From Chryseobacterium salivictor (GTDB taxonomy: Bacteria; Bacteroidota; Bacteroidia; Flavobacteriales; Weeksellaceae), in NCBI RefSeq assembly GCF_004359195.1, contig NZ_CP037954.1, positions 930,001 through 994,000 of the forward strand: a DNA stretch of 64,000 nucleotides, in the 5' to 3' direction. Shown here one piece after another: positions 33,278-43,117 of the stretch. Within the stretch, counting starts at the first letter, position 1; each line of letters begins with the position of its first letter. Made by a program: the position numbers and the translations under genes. The notes beneath the pieces were generated by a model. The model was given only the letters and a program-made list of their open reading frames with translations. It searched no databases and was not told the DNA's origin.

Positions 33278-34150
33278 TTAGGGAATCAGTTCGATTTTAT
33301 TGTTGTTTCTTTTCATTTCCTCTTTTGCGTTTTTCTCGAGTTCGCGGAGGACTTCTTTCGGCTCCGATATTTCTTTGCCATTCACTTTGATCATCACTTT
33401 CGAATTAGGCCTGGAAAGAATTTCCCGCATTCCCTGAACGGGATCATTTTCATGCTGACTCAGCTGTTTCACATATTGTTTGCGATTAACTTCAATCGGC
33501 TTTTTCCTGGTAAACGGAATATCTTTTCCCTGGGTATTGAGTTCTTCCGGTGCGATTTCAGGGATTTTTTTAATTCCTTTCAGTTCCATCTGGTGGCTTC
33601 CAGTTTGGTCGGACATTTCGACAATTAATCCCGGAAGGCCGGAAAACTTATACGGTCCGTCCTGAACCGGGACATCGGTTGTGAACCATGCCGTCCACTT
33701 TCTTCCGGCAAAATCGGTGGTTGCTTTTTGAACGCTGAAGGTTCCCAGCTGTTTTTTTGCGGATGAAATTTGCCAGATGGGTTTTCGGTCCTCTAATACT
33801 TTATAGGAATCGTTGCCTACATTCACGATCAGATAGGTTTTGTATTCCGGATAGATTTTCTCTACTTCGCCATTTACTTCACCGCCAAAACTTTGTCTTG
33901 AAACTGAAATACTCTTCATTCCTGAAGCCATCTGTTTCTTGATACTTTCGTTTATGATAGAATCGTTATCAAATGTTTTTTTACTATAGTATTTGGATCC
34001 ATTTTTATTGATATCCAGATACATCCATTCGGTTTTCAAACTGTCGGTTTTGGTAGAATCCGGACGGAATTTATATTCATAAATCACCCGGTTGTTTTGT
34101 GCTGAAACCATTAAACCCAATAAAAGAAATAAAGCTGCTAATTTTTTCAT
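33278..34150 (-). CDS. GLPGLI family protein (second copy)
   Basis: This 290-residue exported protein has a signal peptide (MKKLAALFLLLGLMVSAQ) and the motif block RKWTAWFTTDVPVQDGP followed by KFSGLPGLIVEMSD. It starts eight bases after the end of the 908-residue outer-membrane protein gene, so the pair forms an operon. Function unknown; the link to an outer-membrane receptor suggests a role at the cell surface or in the periplasm. Confidence 0.9.
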   Translation of the reverse strand: MKKLAALFLLLGLMVSAQNNRVIYEYKFRPDSTKTDSLKTEWMYLDINKNGSKYYSKKTFDNDSIINESIKKQMASGMKSISVSRQSFGGEVNGEVEKIYPEYKTYLIVNVGNDSYKVLEDRKPIWQISSAKKQLGTFSVQKATTDFAGRKWTAWFTTDVPVQDGPYKFSGLPGLIVEMSDQTGSHQMELKGIKKIPEIAPEELNTQGKDIPFTRKKPIEVNRKQYVKQLSQHENDPVQGMREILSRPNSKVMIKVNGKEISEPKEVLRELEKNAKEEMKRNNNKIELIP

Positions 34151-34158
34151 GGTTGATT

Positions 34159-36885
34159 TTATTTAAAATTAAATTTAACGGTAAACATTACCTGACTTGG
34201 GCGAATTTCAATGCTATTTCGTGTTGTTGAGAAATAAGTTGTGTTGTAGCTTATGGTTTCATACAGTTTTCTGTTAGCGATATTCAACCACTTGATTTCG
34301 AAATCAATTTTCTTCTTTGCCCAAGTATATTGGTAAGAAAGGTCGTAGAAAGAATTCCGAAGATTGGTCGCACCCTGCGAAGTCGTAACATCGTCCCAAA
34401 CAAAACCGACGGTGTGGTTTTCTATTGGATAAAAGAATAGGTTCATATTATGATTCCAGCCAGAATTTCTGTTCACATTATTTCGGTAATCATCGCTGTT
34501 TTTATTCCAGTTCAATGAAACATTATAATCCAGGCTCATCCATGAAAAGTATGTGTTATTGAATTTAAGCGCTAAACTCTGCCCATTGCTTTTGTTTTCA
34601 ATATAATTATCAACATTATTCTCATCCACCAAAATACTGTAAGAATTAGAATCTCTGTTGCTAAAGTTTACTGATGCATTGGTTTTGAATTTCGGGAAAT
34701 ATTTACCCACTTCAGCGCTTTCACTTTGTGAATAAGAACTGTTATCATTATATGCTAAAGTCACAGCAGACGCTCCGGAAAGGAAAGGTGTTGATTTGGT
34801 AATAATATTTTTCTTCATATCATTATAGCTGTACCGAACATTGAAAAATAAATTATTCAATGGATTTCTATACTCCAACCGGGCTGAAGAATTGATATTT
34901 CTGTTTTCCGGTAAAAGATTACTGTTTCTAACATTTAAAGATTTAGGACCCGTTAAAATCGAGCCGTCATAAACCGATCCGAAATTTCCGTAACTGTAGT
35001 TGATTCCACCAAAAGCAGAAACTTTATAAAAGGACGCAAAATCATAACTCCCATAAAAAGTTGGTTCGAAAACAGTTTTACTGATTTCAGAATCTTTGGC
35101 TCTAAGTTCATCTTTGTAATCCATGTTATACATGTTCAAAGGCAAGGTTAAATTCAGGTTAAAGGCAGATCCTTTATAGTTCAGCCCGACCTGGGTATAA
35201 GGATTGATTTCATTCCAGATCATACGGTTTTGGAAACGGTCATCTAATAAATTCCGGTCACCATACAATTGCGAATTCATGTCATTAAAAGATAAATTCA
35301 AACCAACCTCTGGAGTGATGGTCCATTTTTTATGAGAAAACCCAACCGAGGCCGAATGATTTGCCATAAATGTTTTCAAAGCAATACTTTGATCTAATCT
35401 GCCATAATGAACACTCTCAGAATCGCGACCAAACTGTTTGTCAAGGTCAAAGAAATTTTCATTGGTAGCAGACAAATTCTGACGGTCGGTCTGATAAGAA
35501 ATATAACTCATGAAATTCACCAGTTTTTCTTTCCATGGAATAATCGTACTGAGTGAGTTCTTAAAAACGCCCGTTGGCGCACTCAGCGCTTCATCCAGAG
35601 AAATGTTTTTTAATGAAGGATCCGCAACAGCCATATCATATCTCGTTCCTGAAAATCCACGATCTTCATTCCAGAAACCATTCCAGGTGGTGGTATTCTT
35701 AAAAAATCCTTTTTTTGCATTTTTAGTAAAAATGATTTCACCTTTAGCAGCGTTGCTATAAAGATTATTGGATTCTTCATTCGTAATTTTTCCGGCTTTA
35801 AAGAAACCCGTGTCCTGTTCATAAACAGTTTCCCGCTTAGAATCCCTGCTAATTGCATTGTTGGTATAACTCGTACTTGCTTTTAATTCCCACTCTTTAC
35901 TTTTAAAAGGATTGGTCAAAACATTGGCAGAGAAAAAATGCACATTATTCATCAAATATCTTTTTTCAGGAATATTTGGAGTGCTTGCTTTATCAACACT
36001 TAACCAATAATTTCCGGCAGATTGTCCTCTTCTGCCTTCCCAACGATTTCCGAAAGCCAACATATTCCCTTCCTTCTCCACACTTTCGCCGTTATTATTC
36101 GCTTTGTAATTCACCACCCACTGGTTCTTCTGACCGAAAAACATGGGAGTTAATTTCACATTCCACAACAAAGGATCCAGTCCTGCTCCCACTTCTCCGC
36201 GGCCGGTCATGGTTACAGATTTCTTTAATTTTATATTAATGGCAGCGCTTTCAGAAGGTACTTTATCCTGTAGAATTTTTACCGGCTGATGATTTTCCAT
36301 CACCTCCACTTTTGATACCGCTCCGGTTGGCAAAGAATTGTTAATGGTTCCGTAACCGCCTTCCATCAAATCTTTTCCGTTGACATAGAATTTATTGATC
36401 GGTTCGCCCTGATAAAGAACGGTTCCATCTTTATTCACGTCGATTCCCGGGATTTTTTTCAAAACATCGGAAAGCGTACGGTCCGACTTGCTTTCAAAAG
36501 CTTTAATATCATAAGAAATAGTGTCTCCTCTTTTGGTAATCATTTTCGCCTTCAACTTCACCTCTTTGATTTCCGTAGCGTCGTCTTGCAAAGTAAAATT
36601 CTGCGTTTGATTTTCATTTTTAACCACTTTCTGCAAAGGTTTTTGATTAAAGGCTTTGACCTTCACATCCACATTTTGCTCTGCCGAAGTAAAAGTTACC
36701 TTAAACTCCCCTTTAGAATTGGTAATCGAATAAGCGATAATTGCATCTTTCCCCGGTTCTTCTACAGTGACGCTTGCACTGGGAATCGGCTGACCGTCAG
36801 TATCTAAAATTTTTCCACTGATGGAAGACTGCGCCCAGGTCAATACAGAAATAAACAAAATAAAAAGAGTCGAAATTTTTTTCAT
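34159..36885 (-). CDS. Outer-membrane receptor-like protein with carboxypeptidase-like N-terminal domain
   Basis: This 908-residue protein has a signal peptide (MKKISTLFILFISVLTWAQ), a CarboxypepD_reg-like Ig domain (about residues 20-100, SISGKILDTDGQPIPSASV), a plug-like region (about 120-215, RTLSDVLKKIPGIDVNKDG and INKFYVNGKDLMEGG) and a C-terminal barrel of the OMP_b-brl_3 kind. It looks like a TonB-dependent receptor relative but without a clear TonB box. The substrate is unknown. A GLPGLI gene follows after eight bases. Confidence 0.88.
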   Translation of the reverse strand: MKKISTLFILFISVLTWAQSSISGKILDTDGQPIPSASVTVEEPGKDAIIAYSITNSKGEFKVTFTSAEQNVDVKVKAFNQKPLQKVVKNENQTQNFTLQDDATEIKEVKLKAKMITKRGDTISYDIKAFESKSDRTLSDVLKKIPGIDVNKDGTVLYQGEPINKFYVNGKDLMEGGYGTINNSLPTGAVSKVEVMENHQPVKILQDKVPSESAAINIKLKKSVTMTGRGEVGAGLDPLLWNVKLTPMFFGQKNQWVVNYKANNNGESVEKEGNMLAFGNRWEGRRGQSAGNYWLSVDKASTPNIPEKRYLMNNVHFFSANVLTNPFKSKEWELKASTSYTNNAISRDSKRETVYEQDTGFFKAGKITNEESNNLYSNAAKGEIIFTKNAKKGFFKNTTTWNGFWNEDRGFSGTRYDMAVADPSLKNISLDEALSAPTGVFKNSLSTIIPWKEKLVNFMSYISYQTDRQNLSATNENFFDLDKQFGRDSESVHYGRLDQSIALKTFMANHSASVGFSHKKWTITPEVGLNLSFNDMNSQLYGDRNLLDDRFQNRMIWNEINPYTQVGLNYKGSAFNLNLTLPLNMYNMDYKDELRAKDSEISKTVFEPTFYGSYDFASFYKVSAFGGINYSYGNFGSVYDGSILTGPKSLNVRNSNLLPENRNINSSARLEYRNPLNNLFFNVRYSYNDMKKNIITKSTPFLSGASAVTLAYNDNSSYSQSESAEVGKYFPKFKTNASVNFSNRDSNSYSILVDENNVDNYIENKSNGQSLALKFNNTYFSWMSLDYNVSLNWNKNSDDYRNNVNRNSGWNHNMNLFFYPIENHTVGFVWDDVTTSQGATNLRNSFYDLSYQYTWAKKKIDFEIKWLNIANRKLYETISYNTTYFSTTRNSIEIRPSQVMFTVKFNFK

Positions 36886-36997
36886 GAAAACATTTATTAA
36901 TAAGTACTTTAATCACACTGTTTGTTACACACAAGTGATAAGATGCCAGATTCAGCAGAAAGTTAAAGAATGTTCTTATTTACAGTTTTAACATAAA

Positions 36998-37029
36998 TTG
37001 ATGGCGAAATCTTTTTTTTAGTAATTTTG
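36998..37029 (+). promoter_or_regulatory. Promoter of the cupin-like gene
   Basis: TTG at 36998-37000 and TAATTTTG at 37022-37029, 21 bases apart, match the Bacteroidota -33/-7 pattern. The ATG follows 20 bases later. Confidence 0.6.
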
Positions 37030-37048
37030 CCCTCTAACATTGCTCAAT

Positions 37049-37930
37049 ATGGGACTTCACTTACAACCGATTGATATTCTGGAATCGATCACCAAAGAAG
37101 AATTTCGCGAAAAATATCTGCTGCCAAGAAAACCGGTGGTTATTAAGAATATGGCGAAAAACTGGCCTGCGTACGAAAAATGGACCATGGAATATATGAA
37201 AGAAAAGGTGGGAGATGTTGAAGTTCCGCTTTATGATTCTTCGAAAGCTGATCCGGCCGCGCCCATTAATTCATCGGCACAGAAGATGAAGTTTACAGAT
37301 TATATCGATTTAATTAATGAAAAACCAACCGATTTGCGCATTTTTCTTTTCGATCCCATAAAAGAGGCTCCGAAACTTTTAGAGGATTATATTTCTCCAA
37401 AAGATTTAATGGGTGGTTTTCTCGACAAATACCCCAACATGTTTTTCGGCGGCAAGGGATCCGAAACGTTCCTCCACTTCGATATTGATTTGGCGCATAT
37501 TTTCCACACCCATTTTAATGGCAGAAAACATATTTTGCTTTTCGATTACAAATGGAAAGACCGGCTTTATAAAATTCCGTATGCGACTTACGCATTAGAA
37601 GATTACGATATTGCCCATCCTGATTTCGAAAAATTTCCGGCTTTAAATGGCGTAGAAGGAATCGAATGTTTTCTGGAGCACGGCGACACGCTGTTTATGC
37701 CGACCGGCTGGTGGCATTATATGAAATACCTCGACGGCAGTTTTTCGATCTCCCAAAGAGCCTGGGACAAATCCTGGGCGGTAAAAGCGCATTCGTTGTG
37801 GAATCTTACCATACAAAGGAATTTCGACAATTTTATGAAAAGCAGATTCAAGAAAAAATACATGGACTGGAAAGAGAAAAAAGCCATCGAACGGGCGAAT
37901 TACGCCTTGAAAAAAGGTTTACCGAAATAA
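37049..37930 (+). CDS. Cupin-like (JmjC-type) Fe(II)/2-oxoglutarate-dependent oxygenase
   Basis: This 293-residue protein belongs to the Cupin_8/JmjC group. The N-terminus ILESITKEEFREKYLLPRKP is typical. The iron-binding HxD is in FLHFDIDL at about residue 148, and the distal His is in PTGWWHYMKYLDG at about residue 225. Relatives hydroxylate proteins or tRNA. The C-terminal tail is basic (SRFKKKYMDWKEKK). ATG at 37049 was chosen over a TTG at 37040. Its partner or substrate is not evident from the neighbours. Confidence 0.87.
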   Translation: MGLHLQPIDILESITKEEFREKYLLPRKPVVIKNMAKNWPAYEKWTMEYMKEKVGDVEVPLYDSSKADPAAPINSSAQKMKFTDYIDLINEKPTDLRIFLFDPIKEAPKLLEDYISPKDLMGGFLDKYPNMFFGGKGSETFLHFDIDLAHIFHTHFNGRKHILLFDYKWKDRLYKIPYATYALEDYDIAHPDFEKFPALNGVEGIECFLEHGDTLFMPTGWWHYMKYLDGSFSISQRAWDKSWAVKAHSLWNLTIQRNFDNFMKSRFKKKYMDWKEKKAIERANYALKKGLPK

Positions 37931-37989
37931 GTAGTTTCTAAGTCACAAAAATATTGATTTTCAATAATCTAAAATTAGCGTTTTAAAGA

Positions 37990-38020
37990 AAAAATAAGAA
38001 TAATGCTTAATCTTATTTTT
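37990..38020. terminator. AT-rich bidirectional hairpin
   Basis: Arms AAAAATAAGA (37990-37999) and TCTTATTTTT (38011-38020) with an 11-base loop lie between convergent genes. Confidence 0.55.
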
Positions 38021-38054
38021 CCTTTAAGCTGTTATTAAAAATACTTTAATTGTA

Positions 38055-38078
38055 AACTTTTGTGACTTTTGTGGTTAA
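38055..38078. repeat. Possible TTTGTG-type dispersed repeat
   Basis: The phrase ACTTTTGTGACTTTTGTGG has two direct repeats of CTTTTGTG, similar in style to the TTTGCG repeat at 4061-4115. It lies just upstream of the M14 peptidase stop. Function unknown. Confidence 0.35.
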
Positions 38079-38105
38079 GAAATATCGAAAATGGCTTTTT
38101 TGTTT

Positions 38106-39803
38106 CTATTGAATTCTGTAGATCGGATAAGTTCCAACACTTCCTTCGTAATATTCAGAATGTTTGTAAACCCATTCTAATTGGGCTTTTCCATCTTTTG
38201 CAAAGTCGGGATTTGCTATTTTTTCCATTTCAAAAGCTGTTCTTAAAACCTGATTGTTTTTCAACAAATCTGCGGCGGTATCTTCGAAAACGTAATCGGA
38301 GTAATATTCTTTCTGTCCCAGAATTCCATCAAAGAAATTCCAGTTGAAGAAAGAATCAGTCGCTTCCGGTTCTAAAGTTTCGAGTAAATATTTTACGCCA
38401 TTTTGCCTGGTAGAAACCAATAAATCGCCTTTTCTGAATTTAAAATTTTTCGTGTCAGATTTCACTTGCGTGTCGTAATGAAGATAATGTCCTTCGTACG
38501 GATTTTTCACCGTTTTGAAATCCGAAACCCTGTATTGTTGCGCGAAAATGGTAGAATCTTGCTTCAGTTCTTTCATCGCAATATTATTTCTTTTCAAATA
38601 TTCGACCACTTTTTTCTCCGATTTTGGAATTACGTAATAGTTGGGAACCGCAATTTCTTTTGTCGCGATATATTGGTCGTAAAACTTTACTTTTCTGGTA
38701 AATGGTTTGTTTCTGTCATAGAAAAGTCTGGGTTTCCCGGAAACTTCGCTCATTTTTTTTCCGGCTTCAAAACCTTTAAAATCGATCATTTTAAATTTCG
38801 TGCTATCCACTTTCCACTGAATGGGATATTTCATTTTTGGCTGATAATTTTTCAAACTTTCAACCATTAATTTTTGAATTTCCCGGGCGTTTTTTGAAGT
38901 ATAATCAATGGAACTCAACATATTTTCATAAGTCGTACGAACACGATCTTTATAAGGTTTCAACATGTGCGTTTCGGCAACCGTTCCCATCGTGTTAAAA
39001 AGCGTGGTATAACCTGTCACATATCTCGGCGAATCCATAAAAGTTGGAAAACCTTCATCCGGAGAATCGCCATGAATATTGACGTAAGGCGTGGATAAAA
39101 TCCCTTTTTTTTCTAAAGTCTTGATAATCTCCGGCTGCATTTTTTCATTGAAATAATTTCCCAAAGTTTTTCCCAAACGCTCTTTATTCGTAGAAATATA
39201 GGTGAATAAATACTGATAATCTGCGCCGTTACTTACATGATTATCAATAAAATAAATCGGTTTAAAATACTGAAAAATTTGTTGAAAAGCTTTGGCATTT
39301 TCGGTATCATTTTTAATGAAATCGCGGTTTAAATCATAATTTCTCGCATTCCCACGAAACCCATATTCTTCCGGCCCGTTTTGGTTGGCGCGGCTGAATT
39401 TTCCTCGTCGCAACATCCCCGAAATATTATACGCTTGAATCACGACAATTTTTAAATCTTTGACCGAAATTTTCCCGGTGGCGAAATCCCTCATCATCAT
39501 CATGGCGGCATCAATTCCGTCGGGTTCGCCGGGATGGATTCCGTTGTTGATAAGGATTGTGGGGACCTCTTTATTTTTTGACGGATTAAATATTACCACT
39601 TTTATCGGTTCGCCATTATCATCCGTTCCGAAAGACTCTACGGAAATGGTTTTGAAATTTTGGGCCAAATCATCATAGAATTTCACCATTTCATCATAAG
39701 TGGTGGTTTGGTTTCCGTTTCCTTTTTCGTAAGGCGCTAAATACTTTATTTGGGAGAAAAATGAGGCAGAAATAAAAAGGAAAAGAGTTGGTAAAAATTT
39801 CAT
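38106..39803 (-). CDS. M14-family zinc metallocarboxypeptidase, exported
   Basis: This 565-residue protein has a signal peptide (MKFLPTLFLFISASFFSQ) and an M14 domain in its first 300 residues. The zinc ligands are in NNGIHPGEPDG (H and E, about residues 91-94) and DNHVSNG (His, about 187). The substrate motif appears as RNARNYDLNRDF. The C-terminal 200 residues have no recognised domain. It probably trims peptides, perhaps peptidoglycan-derived, in the periplasm or outside the cell. It is a single gene following lepA after a terminator. Confidence 0.88.
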   Translation of the reverse strand: MKFLPTLFLFISASFFSQIKYLAPYEKGNGNQTTTYDEMVKFYDDLAQNFKTISVESFGTDDNGEPIKVVIFNPSKNKEVPTILINNGIHPGEPDGIDAAMMMMRDFATGKISVKDLKIVVIQAYNISGMLRRGKFSRANQNGPEEYGFRGNARNYDLNRDFIKNDTENAKAFQQIFQYFKPIYFIDNHVSNGADYQYLFTYISTNKERLGKTLGNYFNEKMQPEIIKTLEKKGILSTPYVNIHGDSPDEGFPTFMDSPRYVTGYTTLFNTMGTVAETHMLKPYKDRVRTTYENMLSSIDYTSKNAREIQKLMVESLKNYQPKMKYPIQWKVDSTKFKMIDFKGFEAGKKMSEVSGKPRLFYDRNKPFTRKVKFYDQYIATKEIAVPNYYVIPKSEKKVVEYLKRNNIAMKELKQDSTIFAQQYRVSDFKTVKNPYEGHYLHYDTQVKSDTKNFKFRKGDLLVSTRQNGVKYLLETLEPEATDSFFNWNFFDGILGQKEYYSDYVFEDTAADLLKNNQVLRTAFEMEKIANPDFAKDGKAQLEWVYKHSEYYEGSVGTYPIYRIQ

Positions 39804-39833
39804 AGAAACAAATTTAAAATAGGTGGTACGAAT

Positions 39834-39867
39834 TTAAATAAAAAATTCCTGAACGGATTCAGGAATT
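39834..39867 (-). terminator. Terminator of lepA
   Basis: Perfect ten-base arms AATTCCTGAA (39844-39853) and TTCAGGAATT (39858-39867) with a four-base loop, followed on the minus strand by T6. Confidence 0.75.
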
Positions 39868-39890
39868 ATATATATATTAATCAAAATTTT

Positions 39891-39992
39891 GATCGAGTGA
39901 AAATCTGCGCACCGACTTGAACGGAGCTCTTTTTCTGACGAAGAATGAGGAAGAAAAAAGCGGGAGTGGAAGGCGGATTAAGGCGCCCAAAT
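39891..39992. repeat. GC-rich intergenic block, candidate dispersed repeat
   Basis: About 100 bases between lepA and its terminator are richer in GC than other gaps here. They contain CTGCGCACCGACTTGAACGG and GGAGTGGAAGGCGGATTAAG. There is no reading frame. The short words ATCTGCG and GTGGAAGG recur at 41941-41970, which suggests related elements. Confidence 0.4.
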
Positions 39993-39996
39993 AATT

Positions 39997-41793
39997 TTAA
40001 TCATTCAGTTTCAAAACCGCCATAAATGCCGATTGTGGAACCTCTACTCTACCGATTTGCTTCATTTTCTTTTTCCCTTCTTTTTGTTTTTCCAACAATT
40101 TTCGTTTTCGGGAAATATCTCCACCATAACATTTTGCGGTAACATCTTTTCTTAATGCTTTGATGGTTTCTCTGGCGATCACTTTCGCTCCCAAAGCTGC
40201 CTGAATCGCAATATCAAACTGTTGTCTCGGAATCAGTTCGCGCAATTTCTCACACATTCTTTTTCCGATATAATATGCGTTGCTGTCGTGGATCAAAGAA
40301 GAAAGTGCGTCGACCATATCGCCATTGATCAGAATATCCATCTTCACCAATTTGGAAGCGCGGAAACCGATCGGATGATAATCGAAGGAGGCGTACCCTT
40401 TGGAAACCGATTTTAAACGGTCATAAAAGTCGAAAACAACTTCTGCCAATGGCATATTGAAGACCAGTTCTACCCGATCCGAAGTCAAATAACTTTGGTT
40501 CACAATTTCGCCTCTTTTTTCAATACACAAGGTCATCACCGCGCCCACATAATCAGATTTGGTAATGATGGAAGCTTTGATAAACGGCTCCTCCACACGA
40601 TCCATGGTCATAGGATCCGTCATCTCAGATGGGTTGTTGATCAAGATCATGGTGTCCGGATCTCTTTTGGTATAACCGTGGTACGAAACGTTGGGAACAG
40701 TTGTAATAACGTCCATGTTGAATTCGCGGTCTAATCTTTCCTGAACAATCTCCATGTGAAGCATTCCGAGGAATCCACAACGGAAACCAAAACCTAGTGC
40801 TGCAGAACTTTCCGGTTCGAAAACCAAAGACGCATCATTCAAACGGAGCTTTTCTAAGGAGAAACGCAGTTCTTCGAAATCCTCGGATTCTATTGGATAA
40901 ATTCCGGCGAAAACCATTGGTTTCACTTCTTCAAAACCATCGATAGGTTCTGTGGCACCTTTTTCAAAAGTGGTGATGGTATCTCCCACTTTTACTTCAC
41001 GGGCATCTTTTATCCCAGAAATAATATAACCTACGTCGCCCGTTTTAATTTCAGCTTTCGGTGTTTGTTTTAGTTTTAACGTTCCAACTTCATCCGCTTC
41101 GTACATTTTGTTGGTCGCCATGAATTTAATTCGCTGACCTTTTTTAATGCTTCCGTTAACGACTTTGAAATAAGCTTCAATTCCCCGGAAAGGATTGTAA
41201 ACGGAATCAAAAATCAATGCTTGAAGCGGCCCGTCTTCATTACCTACCGGTGCAGGAATTCTTTTGACAATATGCTCCAACAGTTCGTGAACACCTTCGC
41301 CTGTTTTTCCGGAAACGCGCAAAACGTCTTCGTACTCGCAACCAATCAGGTTCATAATTTCATCGGTTACTTCTTCCGGATTTGCAGAAGGTAAATCGAT
41401 TTTATTCAAAATAGGAATGATCGTCAAATCATTTTCCAACGCCAGATACAAATTACTTATCGTCTGTGCCTGAATACTTTGTGCAGCATCAACGATCAGA
41501 AGCGCACCTTCACAGGCCGCAATGGAACGGGAAACTTCGTAAGAAAAATCTACGTGTCCCGGAGTGTCAATCAAATTAAGAATATATTTCTCACCATTTA
41601 ATTCATAATCCATTTGAATGGCGTGTGATTTAATGGTAATTCCACGCTCTTTTTCAATATCCATATCATCCAGTGTTTGGGACTGGAGTTCTCTTTGGGT
41701 TACCGTATGGGTATATTCCAAAAGTCGGTCTGCCAAAGTGGATTTACCGTGGTCAATATGTGCAATGATGCAAAAGTTCCTTATGTTCTTCAT
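39997..41793 (-). CDS. lepA: Elongation factor 4 (LepA) GTPase
   Basis: This ribosome-associated GTPase back-translocates or helps assemble ribosomes. It has 598 residues. G1 HIDHGKST, G3 DTPGHVDF (with the catalytic His that EF-G2 at 26523 lacks) and G4 NKIDLP are intact. The LepA-specific C-terminal domain is present ([17 protein letters not shown], then [21 protein letters not shown]). ATG at 41793. It appears to be transcribed alone. Confidence 0.98.
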   Translation of the reverse strand: MKNIRNFCIIAHIDHGKSTLADRLLEYTHTVTQRELQSQTLDDMDIEKERGITIKSHAIQMDYELNGEKYILNLIDTPGHVDFSYEVSRSIAACEGALLIVDAAQSIQAQTISNLYLALENDLTIIPILNKIDLPSANPEEVTDEIMNLIGCEYEDVLRVSGKTGEGVHELLEHIVKRIPAPVGNEDGPLQALIFDSVYNPFRGIEAYFKVVNGSIKKGQRIKFMATNKMYEADEVGTLKLKQTPKAEIKTGDVGYIISGIKDAREVKVGDTITTFEKGATEPIDGFEEVKPMVFAGIYPIESEDFEELRFSLEKLRLNDASLVFEPESSAALGFGFRCGFLGMLHMEIVQERLDREFNMDVITTVPNVSYHGYTKRDPDTMILINNPSEMTDPMTMDRVEEPFIKASIITKSDYVGAVMTLCIEKRGEIVNQSYLTSDRVELVFNMPLAEVVFDFYDRLKSVSKGYASFDYHPIGFRASKLVKMDILINGDMVDALSSLIHDSNAYYIGKRMCEKLRELIPRQQFDIAIQAALGAKVIARETIKALRKDVTAKCYGGDISRKRKLLEKQKEGKKKMKQIGRVEVPQSAFMAVLKLND

Positions 41794-41850
41794 CTATAAT
41801 TATCGTAAGGTGCAAATTTAATCTTTTTTGGTGGATTTTATAATAGTTTC

Positions 41851-41975
41851 GTAAGGTTGCTGTCGCGTCAGGGATTGAACGGGAAAACCCTGCAGTTCGC
41901 GAAGGGAAATTAAGACAAAAAGAATTGCGGTGAAAACAACATCTGCGGATTGGCTTCGCAGTGGAAGGGATCACA
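41851..41975. repeat. Second GC-rich intergenic block
   Basis: This 125-base stretch upstream of lepA is GC-rich relative to its flanks, with CGGGAAAACCCTGCAG and ATCTGCGGATTGGCTTCGC segments. There is no reading frame. It resembles the block at 39891-39992 in composition and shares short words with it, but not an alignable sequence. Confidence 0.35.
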
Positions 41976-42013
41976 CAAAAAGAACGACCTCTACAAAAAA
42001 TTTATAGAGGTCG
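41975..42013 (-). terminator. Terminator of the sigma factor operon
   Basis: Nine-base perfect arms CGACCTCTA (41985-41993) and TAGAGGTCG (42005-42013), followed on the minus strand by TTC then T5. Confidence 0.75.
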
Positions 42014-42040
42014 CTCAAACATTAAAAAAATAAACTATTA

Positions 42041-42550
42041 CTATCGCCTGCGCTGCGGACTCGGATTGTTGGGTCCGGCTTGTTTTTTATCTAATATTTT
42101 ATTGCGCATTTTCCCTTCAGTTTGATACATTTTTAAAACCTGTTGCGGGGAAATTACTTTCATGAATTTTTGCGCGTAATTTTTTCTGTTATCGAGAAGT
42201 TGCTGACCAACCTCAAAACTTTGATTAAGTTGCCTGGTTGCTTCCTCATCAGTCATATTTTCGTAATCTTCACTGGGGGTAAACTTCGATTTTATATCGT
42301 TTTGTCTGTCCTGATATTGGGTATACAGATGGATAAATTCCGGCTGATTATTTTGTGGAACTGCTAATTCGGCGACAATCATTTTCTCGCGAAACTCTTT
42401 CAAAAGCGACATCCTTTCACTGGGATTCATCTTCTGAATCACTTCTTTTCTTTGTTCGGGCTTCATACTTTTCCAGTCGTAGTTTAATTGTTGTGCAAAA
42501 CTAAACTGTATTGCTAAAATGAGAATTAACGCTGCTGCTATTTTTTTCAT
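42041..42550 (-). CDS. Periplasmic helical protein (Spy/CpxP-like), third gene of the sigma operon
   Basis: This 169-residue protein has a signal peptide (MKKIAAALILILAIQFSFAQ) and then an almost entirely helical, charged body (MKPEQRKEVIQKMNPSERMS and DEEATRQLNQSFEVGQQLLD) with a disordered Pro/Arg tail ending PSPQRRR. Such proteins act as periplasmic stress sensors or chaperones in other phyla. It follows the putative anti-sigma gene by nine bases. The role is inferred from position and composition only. Confidence 0.75.
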   Translation of the reverse strand: MKKIAAALILILAIQFSFAQQLNYDWKSMKPEQRKEVIQKMNPSERMSLLKEFREKMIVAELAVPQNNQPEFIHLYTQYQDRQNDIKSKFTPSEDYENMTDEEATRQLNQSFEVGQQLLDNRKNYAQKFMKVISPQQVLKMYQTEGKMRNKILDKKQAGPNNPSPQRRR

Positions 42551-42559
42551 GCTGTTATT

Positions 42560-43105
42560 TTAATTATACAAATCCAGATAAATGTCTTGTTCTGTATTTC
42601 TCCCTACATCTGCCAATTCTGCAGAAGTGAAACTTGCAAGTATCTGATCTACCTGAACTTCAGGATTTTGTGAGGTCTTCTGTCTACTTTGATTGGCAAA
42701 ACCTGCATTTCCTTTTGCTGAAATAGTGATTTGCTGCTCTTTATTTTCTTTTTGATGAGCCTGCGCCACAGAAGTTAAATCTTTTTCCAAAATATGCAAT
42801 GCAACTGCTTCTTCAGTTTGAGGCTTATTCTCTGATAATGTTAAAGTTACAGAATTACTTCCTTTCGAAGCATTTTGGCTGATCAACTGAGATTCTCCTC
42901 CAGTCTCTGAATTGATAAAAACAGTTACTCCAACTAAAAGTGCAACTGCAGCCGCCGCTCCGTATGCCCAATCTAAACTTATAATCCTACTGCGTGAAAC
43001 AGGAACAGTTTCCTGCAACACTTTGTTTTGCATGTCTTCAAAAAAACCATCAGGTGTTCTGAAAACATTTTCCCGTTTTAATTTTTCGATATCAAATTCT
43101 TTCAT
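42560..43105 (-). CDS. Putative membrane anti-sigma factor
   Basis: This 181-residue protein has a short cytoplasmic N-terminal part that begins MKEFDIEKLKRENVF and includes TPDGFFEDMQNKVLQ. A single membrane helix (about residues 47-64, YGAAAAVALLVGVTVFI) leads to a polar, Ser/Gln-rich periplasmic part of about 115 residues. It lies 12 bases after the ECF sigma gene. The layout fits a membrane-bound anti-sigma factor, although the classical zinc-binding motif is absent. Confidence 0.72.
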   Translation of the reverse strand: MKEFDIEKLKRENVFRTPDGFFEDMQNKVLQETVPVSRSRIISLDWAYGAAAAVALLVGVTVFINSETGGESQLISQNASKGSNSVTLTLSENKPQTEEAVALHILEKDLTSVAQAHQKENKEQQITISAKGNAGFANQSRQKTSQNPEVQVDQILASFTSAELADVGRNTEQDIYLDLYN

Positions 43106-43117
43106 TTCTAAAGGCTC

